A DNA stretch of 64,000 nucleotides, from contig NZ_CP067041.1 in NCBI RefSeq assembly GCF_016599855.1, forward strand, positions 1,302,001 through 1,366,000, written 5' to 3'. This document shows positions 1 to 9,071 of this stretch, piece by piece (within the stretch, counting starts at the first letter, position 1; the number at the start of each line of letters is the position of its first letter). The stretch is from Bradyrhizobium diazoefficiens. GTDB taxonomy: Bacteria; Pseudomonadota; Alphaproteobacteria; Rhizobiales; Xanthobacteraceae. The notes beneath the pieces were generated by a model that saw only the letters and a program-made list of their open reading frames with translations, was not told where the DNA came from and did no database searches. The position numbers and the translations under genes were made by a program.

Positions 1-322
1 GCTCGCGACCTTCCTCGATTTGAACGGCTATTTGCCCATTGGCGTCCCCATGCTGAAGCGCGTGCTCGCCTTGCCGGGGCAGACGGTCTGTAGAATCGGG
101 CTCACGATTTCGGTCGATGACATTGCAATGGGCGAGGCGCGGAATCGCGACGGACGCGGCCGGCCGCTGCCGAAGTGGCAGGGCTGCCGCGTCGTCGGAG
201 ACGGCGAGCTCTTTCTCATGAACTGGCAGTCTCTCGACTCTCTTGATGGCCGATATTTTGGATTCTTGCCGGCGTCGGCAGTGATCGGCCGTGCGCTGCC
301 CGTGTGGACGTGGGAGGAGTGA
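1..322 (+). CDS. traF: Conjugal transfer signal peptidase TraF, C-terminal part
   Basis: The reading frame is open from base 2, so the gene begins before the window and only about 106 C-terminal residues are seen. The family (S26 signal peptidases, TraF type) matures the conjugative pilin (TrbC) at the inner membrane. What is visible fits: a stretch around GVPMLKRVLALPGQTVC, which is the lysine-containing catalytic region with the usual K-x-V-x-A-x-P-G-x-x-V spacing, and a late segment with NWQSLDSLDGRYFGFLP, like the D-S-R-Y-F-G-x-v box of this family. The Ser nucleophile lies outside the window. The next gene starts three bases after the stop, as usual in Trb-type elements. Confidence 0.85.
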   Translation, partial: LATFLDLNGYLPIGVPMLKRVLALPGQTVCRIGLTISVDDIAMGEARNRDGRGRPLPKWQGCRVVGDGELFLMNWQSLDSLDGRYFGFLPASAVIGRALPVWTWEE

Positions 323-324
323 TC

Positions 325-1218
325 GTGCGTGTTCCGCGCTCTTACCCGGCCATTCCTCTGTTCGATCGATCGCGGGACCATTCCTCCGTCCCGACCAACG
401 CTTCCAGGTCCGACGCGCGCCGCGGCGGTCCAGGGCGGCCGCATGGCCGGCGCGAAGCGGCTTTACCCTGGACGGGCGCGAGCACGACGGCATGCTTGGC
501 TCGGTCGGGCGTGCGTACTTGGGCTGTCGTGTCGCTGCTGTTTATTTTCGCTGCGTCGGAAGGTGGTGCTCTAGCGGAGAGCGGGTCGGCGTCGGTTCAA
601 GCGGTTACTCGGGCAAGCAACCCGTTTTCTGCTTTCGTCGACGAAGCCTCGAGGCGATTTGCAATTCCAATGAACTGGATCGGTTCGGTCATCAGCATCG
701 AAAGCGCTGGAGACGTGCACGCCAGATCGCCAAAAGGCGCAATGGGCCTGATGCAGATCATGCCGGCGACTTGGGCGGAACTTCGCGCGCGCTACAATCT
801 CGGGAACGACCCCTACGACCCGCACGACAACATCCTGGCCGGCACGGCTTACTTGCGCGAACTGCTCGATCGGTATGGCTCGCCTGGCGTGTTTGCCGCG
901 TACAACGCGGGGCCATGCCGCTATGAAGAGCATCTCGCAGGCGGCTCTCTGCCAGACGAGACGCGAGCATACGTCGCAAAGCTGTCAAACCTGCTTGCCA
1001 TCGAACTGCCGCCGAGGTGGACGTCCAGCGGACAGTCATCAGCAGCTGCGACGCTATTCGTTAGGCGATCCGATCTCATAAGAACGCGCGATCGGTTGCT
1101 GGCGCTCATGCCGTCAAGCGGTGCCACGACCGCAATCTCAGCTTCCGATGTTTCGCCCATGGTCCCCCGGCCTGTTGGCGTGTTCGTCCCTCGATCGGAT
1201 TCGGGAGTATCGCAATGA
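325..1218 (+). CDS. Lytic transglycosylase of the conjugation apparatus
   Basis: Opens the peptidoglycan for the mating channel (VirB1/TrbN-like role). The SLT domain is clear: the catalytic glutamate in SIESAGDVHARSPKGAMGLM (Glu about residue 126 from this start), then MQIMPATW, and AAYNAGPCRYEEH towards the end. GTG at 325 is chosen because GGGAGG lies seven bases upstream. That gives a 297-residue protein with about 60 odd Arg/Pro-rich residues ahead of a classical signal peptide (hydrophobic run, then ALA-ES). GTG at 511 would start right at the signal peptide but lacks a good ribosome site, so the true start is uncertain. Sits between traF and rlxS as in ICEs of the Mesorhizobium ICEMlSym type. 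Confidence 0.85.
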   Translation: MRVPRSYPAIPLFDRSRDHSSVPTNASRSDARRGGPGRPHGRREAALPWTGASTTACLARSGVRTWAVVSLLFIFAASEGGALAESGSASVQAVTRASNPFSAFVDEASRRFAIPMNWIGSVISIESAGDVHARSPKGAMGLMQIMPATWAELRARYNLGNDPYDPHDNILAGTAYLRELLDRYGSPGVFAAYNAGPCRYEEHLAGGSLPDETRAYVAKLSNLLAIELPPRWTSSGQSSAAATLFVRRSDLIRTRDRLLALMPSSGATTAISASDVSPMVPRPVGVFVPRSDSGVSQ

Positions 1219-1611
1219 CCAAGTGTGCGGGTTCGCAAGCTGATGGCGTATGGGCGATGCCTTCGGCCCGCGCTCTACTCGTCGCTTCGCTCCTCACCGA
1301 GCCACCCTTCGGGTGTCTCGGCCCTTCGGGTAACGATCGCTATCGCAAGCGCGCGGAAGCAGTGGGGGCTTCGCGAGTTGGCTGCCAAGTCGCGGCGACT
1401 CTTTCGGGAACCGGCAGCCGGGAGACAACGAGACAACGACGGCAGGACGGCGAGATAAAAGGGGCTCGCCTGTCGGACCGCAAGCCATTGACATGGCTTG
1501 GGTCCTGGCGTGCCGGTCGGTCGGGGCGCGTGCCGCGCCGTGCGTTTTCATGAATGCAATCAATAGCAATGTCGGCACTGTAGCTGCTTTTGATGGCCCG
1601 GAGGCCTGGCA
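1219..1611 (+). other. Intergenic region before the relaxase; candidate oriT
   Basis: About 390 bases without a convincing gene. It holds an imperfect hairpin at 1297-1321 (two 5-bp stem blocks separated by a one-base bulge, TTC loop) followed by a further CCCTTCGGG repeat. Noncoding, hairpin-rich DNA immediately upstream of a relaxase gene is where oriT lies in related elements; that it is oriT here is inference. Confidence 0.4.
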
Positions 1612-3375
1612 GTGAGCAATGGCGACAGCGATCTTCGGATTCGGCCCGGGCGCATACGCAGCACCCGGGCTCCCAAGCCGAAGAGCTTCATCAATCAGGT
1701 GCTGCGGGCCGCGAAGAAAGCCGGACACTCCTCGGCTCACGTTGCGGCCAAGCATTCTTCCGCGGGCTATGGGCACTCGACGTTTGGCCGCGGCCGGCTC
1801 GCTTTTGGCCGCAGCCGCCTGTTCAGCCCGACACGGCGCGTCGTGGTGAAGGCGCGCATCGTGCGTCACAAGGGACGTTCATTCCGCTCGGCGGCGCTGA
1901 CCGCTCATCTTTCATACCTGAAGCGCGACGGGGTGACCCGGAGCGGCGAGCGGGCCGAGATGTTCGATGCCGGCAGCGATCGTGCCGATGGTGCGGCTTT
2001 CGCCGAGCGGTGTCAGGATGATCGCCATCATTTCCGGTTCATCGTCTCGCCCGAGGACGCCGGCGACATGACTGACCTCAGGGCCTTCACCCGCGACCTC
2101 GCCAAACAGATGGAGACCGATCTTGGCACGCGGCTCGATTGGGTGGCCATCGATCACTGGAACACGGACAATCCTCACGTCCATCTTCTCGTTCGGGGCG
2201 TCGATAAGGAAGGAGCCGATCTCGTGATCTCGCGCGACTACATCAGTCGGGGTCTGCGCTCACGCGCCGAAGAGCTGGCTGCTATCGAGCTGGGTCCGAA
2301 ACCGGAGCATGAGATTCGAAGTGCACTGGAGAGGGAAGTCACCGCAGAGCGATGGACGCGGCTCGATCGGGAGATTCGGCTGTCAGCCGACGAAACCGGC
2401 TATGTCGATCTTCGCCCTGAGAATCCGCGCAGCTCCGATCCCGAAATCCGGCGCCTGATGGTCGGCCGCCTTCAGCATCTGGAGAAGATGGGCCTTGCTG
2501 CGTCAGCTGCGCCAGGGGAGTGGATGGTCGGGCTCGAGGCTGAACGTAATCTCCGCGACCTCGGCATGCGCGGCGACATCATCAAGAGTATGCATCGCGC
2601 CTTTACCGAGCGTGGGGAGGCGCGCGGCGTGTCCGACTACGTTATCGAAGGTGAACAGCCAAGCTCCCAGATTATCGGGCGCCTGGTCGATCGAGGATTG
2701 CATGACGAGCTCACCGGCGAGGCCTACGCCCTGATCGACGGAACAGACGGTCGCGCGCACCACGTCCGGTTCCGTGGTATCGAAGCTTTCGAACATGCGC
2801 CATCCGTCGACGGTATTGTCGAGGTCCGGCGCTTCGGTCCGGCCGATGATCCGCGCCCGACATTGGTCCTTGCGGCCCGTTCTGATCTCGATCTTGGTGA
2901 GCAGGTCACCGCGAAAGGCGCCACCTGGCTCGACCACCGGCTGGTTGAATCCAACCCCATGCCTCTCGCCATGGGCGGCTTTGGTCGCCAGACGCGCGAG
3001 GCTCTCCAAGCTCGCGCTGAGCATCTGGTTCGGGAAGGTCTGGCGCTACGGCAGGGCCAGCGCATCACCTTCCAGCGTGATCTCCTGAACACGTTGCGTC
3101 GACGCGAGCTGGACGAGGTGACAGCAAGAATCTCGGCTGAGACCGGCCTGCCTCACGTGAAGGGCGCCACCGGCGAGCACGTGGCGGGCACGTATCGTCA
3201 GCGCTTGACGCTCGCCTCGGGGCGTTTTGCCATGATCGACGACGGGCTCGGATTTCAGCTGGTGCCCTGGTCGCGCGAGCTCGAGAAACGGTTAGGCCAG
3301 CACGTTGCCGGCACCGCGAAGGAGGGTGGCGGGATCGAATGGAGCTTCGGTCGGAAGCGCGACCTCGGCCTGTAG
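1612..3375 (+). CDS. rlxS: Relaxase RlxS-like (VirD2-type, DUF3363)
   Basis: Nicks oriT and pilots the transferred strand through the type IV channel. The 587-residue protein has the basic N-terminus and the relaxase metal-binding motif NPHVHLLVRG (His189 and His191), preceded by HHFRFIVSPEDAG, both typical of the DUF3363 relaxases of rhizobial ICEs. The second half is the DUF3363 region (RSALEREVTAERWTRLDR and following). GTG start at 1612 has GGAGG eight bases before it. Length is normal and no break is seen. It normally lies directly before traG; here about 3.7 kb separates them, and a degenerate copy of its segment 2680-2850 reappears at 6900-7068. Confidence 0.88.
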   Translation: MSNGDSDLRIRPGRIRSTRAPKPKSFINQVLRAAKKAGHSSAHVAAKHSSAGYGHSTFGRGRLAFGRSRLFSPTRRVVVKARIVRHKGRSFRSAALTAHLSYLKRDGVTRSGERAEMFDAGSDRADGAAFAERCQDDRHHFRFIVSPEDAGDMTDLRAFTRDLAKQMETDLGTRLDWVAIDHWNTDNPHVHLLVRGVDKEGADLVISRDYISRGLRSRAEELAAIELGPKPEHEIRSALEREVTAERWTRLDREIRLSADETGYVDLRPENPRSSDPEIRRLMVGRLQHLEKMGLAASAAPGEWMVGLEAERNLRDLGMRGDIIKSMHRAFTERGEARGVSDYVIEGEQPSSQIIGRLVDRGLHDELTGEAYALIDGTDGRAHHVRFRGIEAFEHAPSVDGIVEVRRFGPADDPRPTLVLAARSDLDLGEQVTAKGATWLDHRLVESNPMPLAMGGFGRQTREALQARAEHLVREGLALRQGQRITFQRDLLNTLRRRELDEVTARISAETGLPHVKGATGEHVAGTYRQRLTLASGRFAMIDDGLGFQLVPWSRELEKRLGQHVAGTAKEGGGIEWSFGRKRDLGL

Positions 3376-3883
3376 CTATCTTGTCACCAGCCACCGCGAG
3401 GCTGATTGCGGTTTGCAGCCACCTCAAGAGCACGGACCAGCCTGGCTGGTGATCTCCTATGGTTTCAACGCGGCGCCCTTTGAGGCTATTCGAAAAACGC
3501 GGCTCCGTCTGCTGGAGGAGCGTTACCGCTGGACGCTCGACCCGATCCGCAAGCCAACGATTCCGTGTTGATGAAGCGAGCACAATCTGCGGCGCTTCAC
3601 TCGCGACTGAGGTGATGACGTGAGGTCGCTCCATGCATCCACGTCCGCGTTGATCAGGGGGCGGCTCCGTGGTGGCATCAAATGTTAGCGAAGCGTCTCA
3701 ATGACGCGTTTCGCGCGGCCTTGCGTCGCGCCGCTATAAACACCAATCGTGGCCCGCCGCAGCTCTCGGCAACGAGCCATTGCCTCCTCAATGTGCACTG
3801 GGGGCAACCCCCGTCGCGGCAGCTTCCATCCACGAATCCCTCGACATAGGCGTGGCTGTTCGGCCAAGGAATTCTTCCGAGCC
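3376..3883 (+). other. Gene-poor stretch after rlxS
   Basis: No convincing gene. Short open frames exist on both strands (for example 3305-3571 plus and 3685-3867 minus), but none has a ribosome site with recognisable domains. Probably the left edge of the DNA that entered between rlxS and traG. Confidence 0.5.
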
Positions 3884-3914
3884 TCGTCAGCTTATCGACA
3901 GCCAAGCCTCATAA
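3884..3914 (+). promoter_or_regulatory. tts box (TtsI site) upstream of nopM
   Basis: GTCAGCTTATCGACAGCC at 3886-3903 followed by AAGCCTCATA matches the rhizobial tts-box pattern (GTCAGCTT, a short gap, then AGCC and a CCT-containing tail). TtsI is the flavonoid/NodD-dependent activator of the type III secretion regulon. It lies about 300 bases before the nopM start, on the same strand. Confidence 0.75.
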
Positions 3915-4162
3915 ACGTCAGCACGCATCTGTTCACACTAAGGAGGTCTGCTTGATCTCTCCTTGATCTGGTCGCGGATAATGGAATGGATTCCTCTACA
4001 ATATCAAACGAGTCAGCGACCCGTGCGGCCGTACTGTGCCCGACTGCAACTGCCCGGCGAAGGAATGCGCATTGTGTTCGGCAGTCTGGTGGCCATCCGC
4101 TTCCTGATCACCCGCAACATCATTCGACGGTAATCACCATCCACGCTGACAGTATCGCTTCA

Positions 4163-4191
4163 AAAAAATGCGCTGTTCCGGCGCATTTTTT
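4163..4191 (+). terminator. Perfect 11-bp hairpin with A/T tails in the nopM leader
   Basis: AAAAAATGCGC at 4163-4173, a seven-base loop, then GCGCATTTTTT at 4181-4191: a perfect inverted repeat ending in a T run in both directions, the shape of a bidirectional rho-independent terminator. It stands between the tts box and the effector gene, 28 bases before the chosen start codon. Confidence 0.6.
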
Positions 4192-4218
4192 CCTGATTTG
4201 GCGAAAGAGGCGACATTA

Positions 4219-6066
4219 ATGGACGCGGGGCGGACCCAACGGGACATTGGCATCACTCCCGAAACTTCCGAGCGAGCCCATCGGCAAGGTTGCCTGTGCG
4301 GCCTCACCCGGGCCGCGACGGAGTGGATCGGAGCATTGACCAGAGCGCGGGCCCCCGCCGCCGGAGAGCCGTCGTCGGACCAACTCCTGGAGGGCTGGGC
4401 TGCCGAAGCGGGCCAGGGCGAACACGAAGACCGGCAAGAGGCAGTCAGACGAATGAGAGCTTTGCAGGAGGCGGCAGCCAATGGGGGCGTGCCGCAGTCG
4501 CTGGAGATTTCGTTGCTGTCTTTGACTAGCTTGCCCGCTGTGCTCCCCACCGGACTCTGTCTCCGGGGTCTACACGTCGGATACAATCGGCTGGACAGTC
4601 TGCCCGATAACCTTCCGGCGACGCTTCGAGAGCTCAACGCTAACGGCAACCGGCTGACCAGTTTGCCCAACTCACTTCCGCCAACGCTTCGGGAGCTCGA
4701 CGCCAGCGACAACCGTCTTAGCAGCTTGCCCGACCTCCCGGCCGGGATTCGGCGCCTGAACGTCGATGACAATCAGCTGGACAGCCTGCCCGATAACCTT
4801 CCGGGGACGCTTGAAGAGCTCAACGCCCGCAGCAACCGGCTGAGTAGTTTGCCCGAGACCCTCCCGGCTGGACTCCGGCAGCTCGATGCTGCCCGCAATC
4901 GGCTAACCGCGCTGCCCGCCCGCCTCCCAAGCGAGCTCAGTTTCCTTAGCGTCAGCGCTAACGAGCTGACCAGTCTGCCCAACACCTTCCCGGCCGGACT
5001 CGTGACTCTCTACGCCGACCACAACCAGCTGACCAGCCTGCCTGAGACGCTGCTGACCCAGTTCCGCTCTGAGGGCACCATTGATCTGGACGAGAATCCG
5101 CTGCCCGATCGGGTCCGGACCCATCTGGCGGCAGTCATCAATGCTGCGGATTATGCCGGCCCGCAGGTCTACTTCTCTATGGGCCAAGGAGTGGCGCACG
5201 GTCCGGCGCGGCCCCTGGCCGCGGCCGTCGCGGACTGGCTTGACGACGAACCGGCCGCCGTGGCCGCCTGGCAGAGCTTCGCTGCCGAGCCGGGTGCCCA
5301 GGAATACTCACGCTTTCTCGACCGGCTGCGGGACACTGTGAGCTATGGCAATGACGTGTTCCGGCAGACGGTAGCAGAGGATCTGCGGCAAACGACGACC
5401 AGGCCACGGTTGCGCGAGCAGTACTTTCAGCTGGCCATCGGAGCGAGTGAGAGCTGCGAGGATCGCATCACTTTGACCTGGAACAACATGCAGACCGCAC
5501 GCCTGAACGCTGATGTGGAGGACGGGGCCTATGACGAGCGGCTTGACGAGCTCCTGCAGCAGGGCCGCGTCATGTTCCGCCTGGACGCGTTGCAGGAGAT
5601 TGCCCGCAACAAGGTCAGATCGCTCCGCTTCGTCGACGAGATCGAGGTCTATCTCGCCTATCAGGTCAAGCTGCGCGAGCCGCTGCAGCTGGAGCACATC
5701 GCTCCGGACATGCGCTTTTTTGCCGTCTCGCACGTCACCGAGCACGACATTGCCGCAGCCGAGGCGTCGGTGCGAAACCAGGAGGCGACGGGACTCGCGG
5801 ACTATCTGGCGACCCGCTGGCAACCCTGGGAGACGGTGGTGAGCCGCATCGCGCCCCAGGCCTATGCAGCAATGCAGGAGCGGCTCCTCGATGCGATGGG
5901 CACGGAGTTCGACAGCCGCCTGGCGCAACGGCTTGCCGAGCATGGCTTGACCGGCGACGCCGATGCCGAGCGGATGCTCGGCGCCCAGATCAGCAAGGAA
6001 ATCGCCTGCGAGATCAAGGGCGCGCTCATGCATCAGGTGCTCGCAGACCGCGGCCTCGTCCTGTGA
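4219..6066 (+). CDS. nopM: Type III effector: LRR plus NEL E3 ubiquitin ligase (NopM/IpaH family)
   Basis: Injected into plant cells, where the NEL domain transfers ubiquitin to host proteins. The 615-residue protein has, after about 100 N-terminal residues, roughly eight or nine 20-21 residue leucine-rich repeats of the IpaH type (LPDNLPATLRELNANGNRL and relatives, 4510-5100), then a C-terminal NEL domain with the catalytic Cys-x-Asp motif ESCEDR (Cys413). No signal peptide, as expected for type III export. Start: ATG 4219 has AGAGG eight bases upstream, while the in-frame ATG at 4168 has no ribosome site and lies inside the hairpin at 4163-4191. Controlled by the tts box at 3884. It is embedded in a conjugation operon, between rlxS and traG, which is unusual. 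Confidence 0.88.
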   Translation: MDAGRTQRDIGITPETSERAHRQGCLCGLTRAATEWIGALTRARAPAAGEPSSDQLLEGWAAEAGQGEHEDRQEAVRRMRALQEAAANGGVPQSLEISLLSLTSLPAVLPTGLCLRGLHVGYNRLDSLPDNLPATLRELNANGNRLTSLPNSLPPTLRELDASDNRLSSLPDLPAGIRRLNVDDNQLDSLPDNLPGTLEELNARSNRLSSLPETLPAGLRQLDAARNRLTALPARLPSELSFLSVSANELTSLPNTFPAGLVTLYADHNQLTSLPETLLTQFRSEGTIDLDENPLPDRVRTHLAAVINAADYAGPQVYFSMGQGVAHGPARPLAAAVADWLDDEPAAVAAWQSFAAEPGAQEYSRFLDRLRDTVSYGNDVFRQTVAEDLRQTTTRPRLREQYFQLAIGASESCEDRITLTWNNMQTARLNADVEDGAYDERLDELLQQGRVMFRLDALQEIARNKVRSLRFVDEIEVYLAYQVKLREPLQLEHIAPDMRFFAVSHVTEHDIAAAEASVRNQEATGLADYLATRWQPWETVVSRIAPQAYAAMQERLLDAMGTEFDSRLAQRLAEHGLTGDADAERMLGAQISKEIACEIKGALMHQVLADRGLVL

Positions 6067-6899
6067 AGCGTGCTCTCTAGGAGACGCCGGCGAGGCTCGA
6101 CCCTGCTCTGGTCGTTGGCGTGCCCCACCTTACGCGGGGTACTCGACTCTACGATGGGCTGCATGAATAGACCTGTCTTGATCCGACTCCGTCGGATTTG
6201 CGGCCGGAGAAAGACGACGAAACGGCTCGTGATTCAATGATGGGCCCCCGCCGCGCATCAGCGCCAGGCGCGTCGCCGCCGCGTAAGCGCGTTTATGTGA
6301 GAGATGCTCCCCGCACTGGCCTAGCTTTCAACTGCACACAAGTGCATTCACAATTCCACGGTCTCGATCGAAAACTTGCAATGGATGAATCTCTTGTGAT
6401 TGATTGCTCGGCTTCCTGAAGAGCAGCGAAGTGCTTCACGCGTTCAAACAGCGTAACACCATTTCATTCAGTATACCCGATCGAAGCTGGGATCACGGTG
6501 ATCGTACCGCGCCAGCATTGGACTGAGCGTGAGATAGTGATTGATCTTGTGATCTTGGGATACCGCAGAGTGCTCCCACCCGCGGGCGAACACAAAGCCC
6601 GATCCGGTGCGCCGGAATGCGATTGGGGTCGCTCCCGTTTGCCAACCTGCGCTTTCCTTATCAATGATGCTCTTCCGCTCCCATATGTCCGATCGATGGA
6701 GTTGCGTCCTTGTATTGCGTAGGTGTCGCTGGCAGTCATTCTCTCGGTCAGTTCGTTGATGGCTCGCGTCCCTACCTCGAACGGGGCTGATCAGAGGCGA
6801 CGGACGACCAAGGCCTCGATCGCCTTACCGCAACGGCTGCACCAGCGCCTTTTCCCCTGCCCCGCAGAAGAGGCATCCTCGCGGCAAGAGAAAGAAGCA
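6067..6899 (+). other. Gene-poor stretch downstream of nopM
   Basis: About 830 bases with only short open frames (6198-6419, 6498-6722, 6723-6965) that show no domain, no strong ribosome site and no family I recognise. Together with the relaxase relic that follows it looks like decayed DNA. Confidence 0.5.
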
Positions 6900-7068
6900 G
6901 CATCGTTGGGCGATCAGTCGATCTTGGACTGCATGATGAACTGGCTGGCGAGGCGTACGCCCTGATCGACGCGATCGACAGTCGCGCGCAACAGCTCCCG
7001 TGGAATCGAGGGCGTTCGAACCTGCCCCTTCCGCCGGCAGAATCGTCGAACTCCGATCGTCAATTTTC
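6900..7068 (+). pseudogene. Relic of the rlxS relaxase gene (internal C-terminal segment)
   Basis: Bases 6910-7068 align with rlxS 2685-2850: both contain GGCGAGGC.TACGCCCTGATCGACG, then GA(T/A)CGACAG-like sequence with TCGCGCGCA, and further on TTCGAAC.TGC.CC and TCGTCGA. The copy is frameshifted and cut on both sides. It directly abuts traG, where the end of rlxS would normally be. A second relaxase copy was therefore once present, or the insertion of the nopM segment created a partial duplication. Confidence 0.75.
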
Positions 7069-7082
7069 GAAAGGTCCTCGGG

Positions 7083-9065
7083 ATGTCCGGAACCAAAATC
7101 CTCTGGGGGCAGGTGATTGTCGTCGGCCTGATCGTCTTGCTGGCGATCTGGGGAGCGACGGAGTGGACGGCCTGGCGGCTCGCCTATCAGCCGGAGCTAG
7201 GGCGACCGTGGTTCGCGTTCTCGGATTTCAAGATTTATTACCCGCCCGTCTTCTTCTGGTGGTGGTTCGTCTACGACGCCTATGCCCCTCAGGTCTTTGT
7301 CGAGGGGGCATTCATCGTGGCCTCGGGAACCTTCGTTTCAATCGCGGTCGCGATCGGCATGTCGGTGTGGCGGGCGCGCGAGGCCAAGAATGTCCAGACC
7401 TACGGCTCGGCGCGGTGGGCCGATGCGCGGGAGGTGCAGGCGGCCGGACTTTTGGGTGGGGACGGGGTCGTGCTTGGCAGGTTGGCGCAGGATTACCTCC
7501 GCCACAACGGACCGGAGCACGTGCTCTGCTTTGCGCCGACCCGGTCCGGCAAGGGCGTTGGCCTTGTTGTTCCTTCCCTCCTGACGTGGCCAGACTCGGC
7601 AATCGTGCACGACATCAAGGGCGAGAACTGGCAGCTCACGGCCGGGTTTCGGTCCCGACATGGCCGGGTGTTGCTGTTCGATCCGACCAATCCAAAATCG
7701 TCGGCCTACAACCCCCTTCTCGAGGTACGCCGCGGCGAATGGGAGGTTCGGGACGTCCAGAATGTTGCGGACGTGCTGGTCGATCCGGAAGGGTCGCTCG
7801 ACAAGCGGAATCACTGGGAGAAGACCAGCCACTCGCTGCTTGTTGGTGCCATCCTGCACGTCCTCTATGCAGAACCCGACAAGACGCTCGCCGGGGTCGC
7901 GGCCTTTTTGTCGGACCCGAAGCGCCCGATCGAGGTCACGCTGAAGGCAATGATGACAAGCTCGCACCTTGGCGAGCAAGGTCCACATCCGGTTGTCGCC
8001 TCAACCGCGCGAGAACTGTTGAACAAGTCGGAAAACGAGCGTTCTGGCGTGCTCTCGACCGCGATGTCGTTTCTTGGACTCTATCGGGATCCGGTGGTGG
8101 CGCAGGTGACAAGCCGATGCGACTGGCGGATCTCGGACCTGATTGCCGATGCTCGCCCGACCACGCTCTATCTTGTCGTGCCTCCGTCCGACATCTCCCG
8201 GACGAAGCCGCTCATACGTCTCGTGCTCAATCAAATCGGCCGTCGCATCACCGAAGATCTCCAAGCCAAGAACCGCCGCCAGCGTGTCCTGATGATGCTG
8301 GACGAGTTCCCGGCCCTGGGACGTCTCGATTTTTTCGAGTCGGCGCTCGCGTTCATGGCCGGATACGGCATCAAGGCCTTCCTGATTGCGCAGTCGTTGA
8401 ACCAGATCGAGAAGGCCTACGGCCCCAACAATGCGATTTTGGACAATTGCCATGTCCGCGTGAGCTTCGCAACAAATGACGAGCGGACCGCGAGACGCGT
8501 TTCGGACGCGCTTGGGACTGCGACCGAGATGCGAGCCATGAAGAACTATGCCGGTCATCGGCTGAACCCGTGGCTTGGCCATCTGATGGTCTCGCGGCAG
8601 GAGACCGCACGCGCCTTGCTCACACCCGGCGAGGTGATGCAGCTTCCTCCCGCCGACGAAATCGTCATGGTGGCCGGGACGGCGCCGATCCGAGCCAAGA
8701 AGGTGCGCTACTACGAAGACAGACGCTTTGCCCAGCGCATTCTCTCACCGCCAGATCCGGCCAGACTGGGGCGGTCTTCCCGGGAAGATAGTTGGTCCAG
8801 CCTCAAGCTCCCCGTGCGGAATGATTCAACGGTCCAGACCGGAGGGGCCGAAACCGATGCCGCCAACAGCGGCCTGCGCCGGGAACCCGAGCTTCCTGAC
8901 CACGTCGCCATCGTCAAAGAGACAACCGACGTGACGCCGATAGAAGAATTTGCCGTGCTCGACGACGACGATGAGGCCGTGCGTCAATCCCGGCTTCTTC
9001 GCCAGCAGATGCGGGGCGTAGCCCGCCAGGCGGCGCTTGACCCGAACGACGGCATTGATCTCTGA
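7083..9065 (+). CDS. traG: Type IV coupling protein TraG
   Basis: Inner-membrane ATPase that hands the relaxase-DNA complex to the Trb channel. Two N-terminal membrane segments (about residues 8-28 and 80-100), Walker A in APTRSGKGVG (about 152-161), Walker B in VLMMLDEFPALG, and the family stretch SLNQIEKAYGPNNAILDNCHV are all visible. 660 residues, normal length. ATG at 7083; the ribosome site (AAAGGTCCTCGGG) is modest. Followed after six bases by a ribbon-helix-helix gene, the standard order in this element family. Confidence 0.93.
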   Translation: MSGTKILWGQVIVVGLIVLLAIWGATEWTAWRLAYQPELGRPWFAFSDFKIYYPPVFFWWWFVYDAYAPQVFVEGAFIVASGTFVSIAVAIGMSVWRAREAKNVQTYGSARWADAREVQAAGLLGGDGVVLGRLAQDYLRHNGPEHVLCFAPTRSGKGVGLVVPSLLTWPDSAIVHDIKGENWQLTAGFRSRHGRVLLFDPTNPKSSAYNPLLEVRRGEWEVRDVQNVADVLVDPEGSLDKRNHWEKTSHSLLVGAILHVLYAEPDKTLAGVAAFLSDPKRPIEVTLKAMMTSSHLGEQGPHPVVASTARELLNKSENERSGVLSTAMSFLGLYRDPVVAQVTSRCDWRISDLIADARPTTLYLVVPPSDISRTKPLIRLVLNQIGRRITEDLQAKNRRQRVLMMLDEFPALGRLDFFESALAFMAGYGIKAFLIAQSLNQIEKAYGPNNAILDNCHVRVSFATNDERTARRVSDALGTATEMRAMKNYAGHRLNPWLGHLMVSRQETARALLTPGEVMQLPPADEIVMVAGTAPIRAKKVRYYEDRRFAQRILSPPDPARLGRSSREDSWSSLKLPVRNDSTVQTGGAETDAANSGLRREPELPDHVAIVKETTDVTPIEEFAVLDDDDEAVRQSRLLRQQMRGVARQAALDPNDGIDL

Positions 9066-9071
9066 GGCCCC

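Noticed and set aside
1294..1869. 191-codon minus-strand open frame
   Set aside because: It overlaps the start of rlxS on the other strand, is Arg/Ala/Pro-rich and has no domain; a shadow of GC-rich coding DNA.
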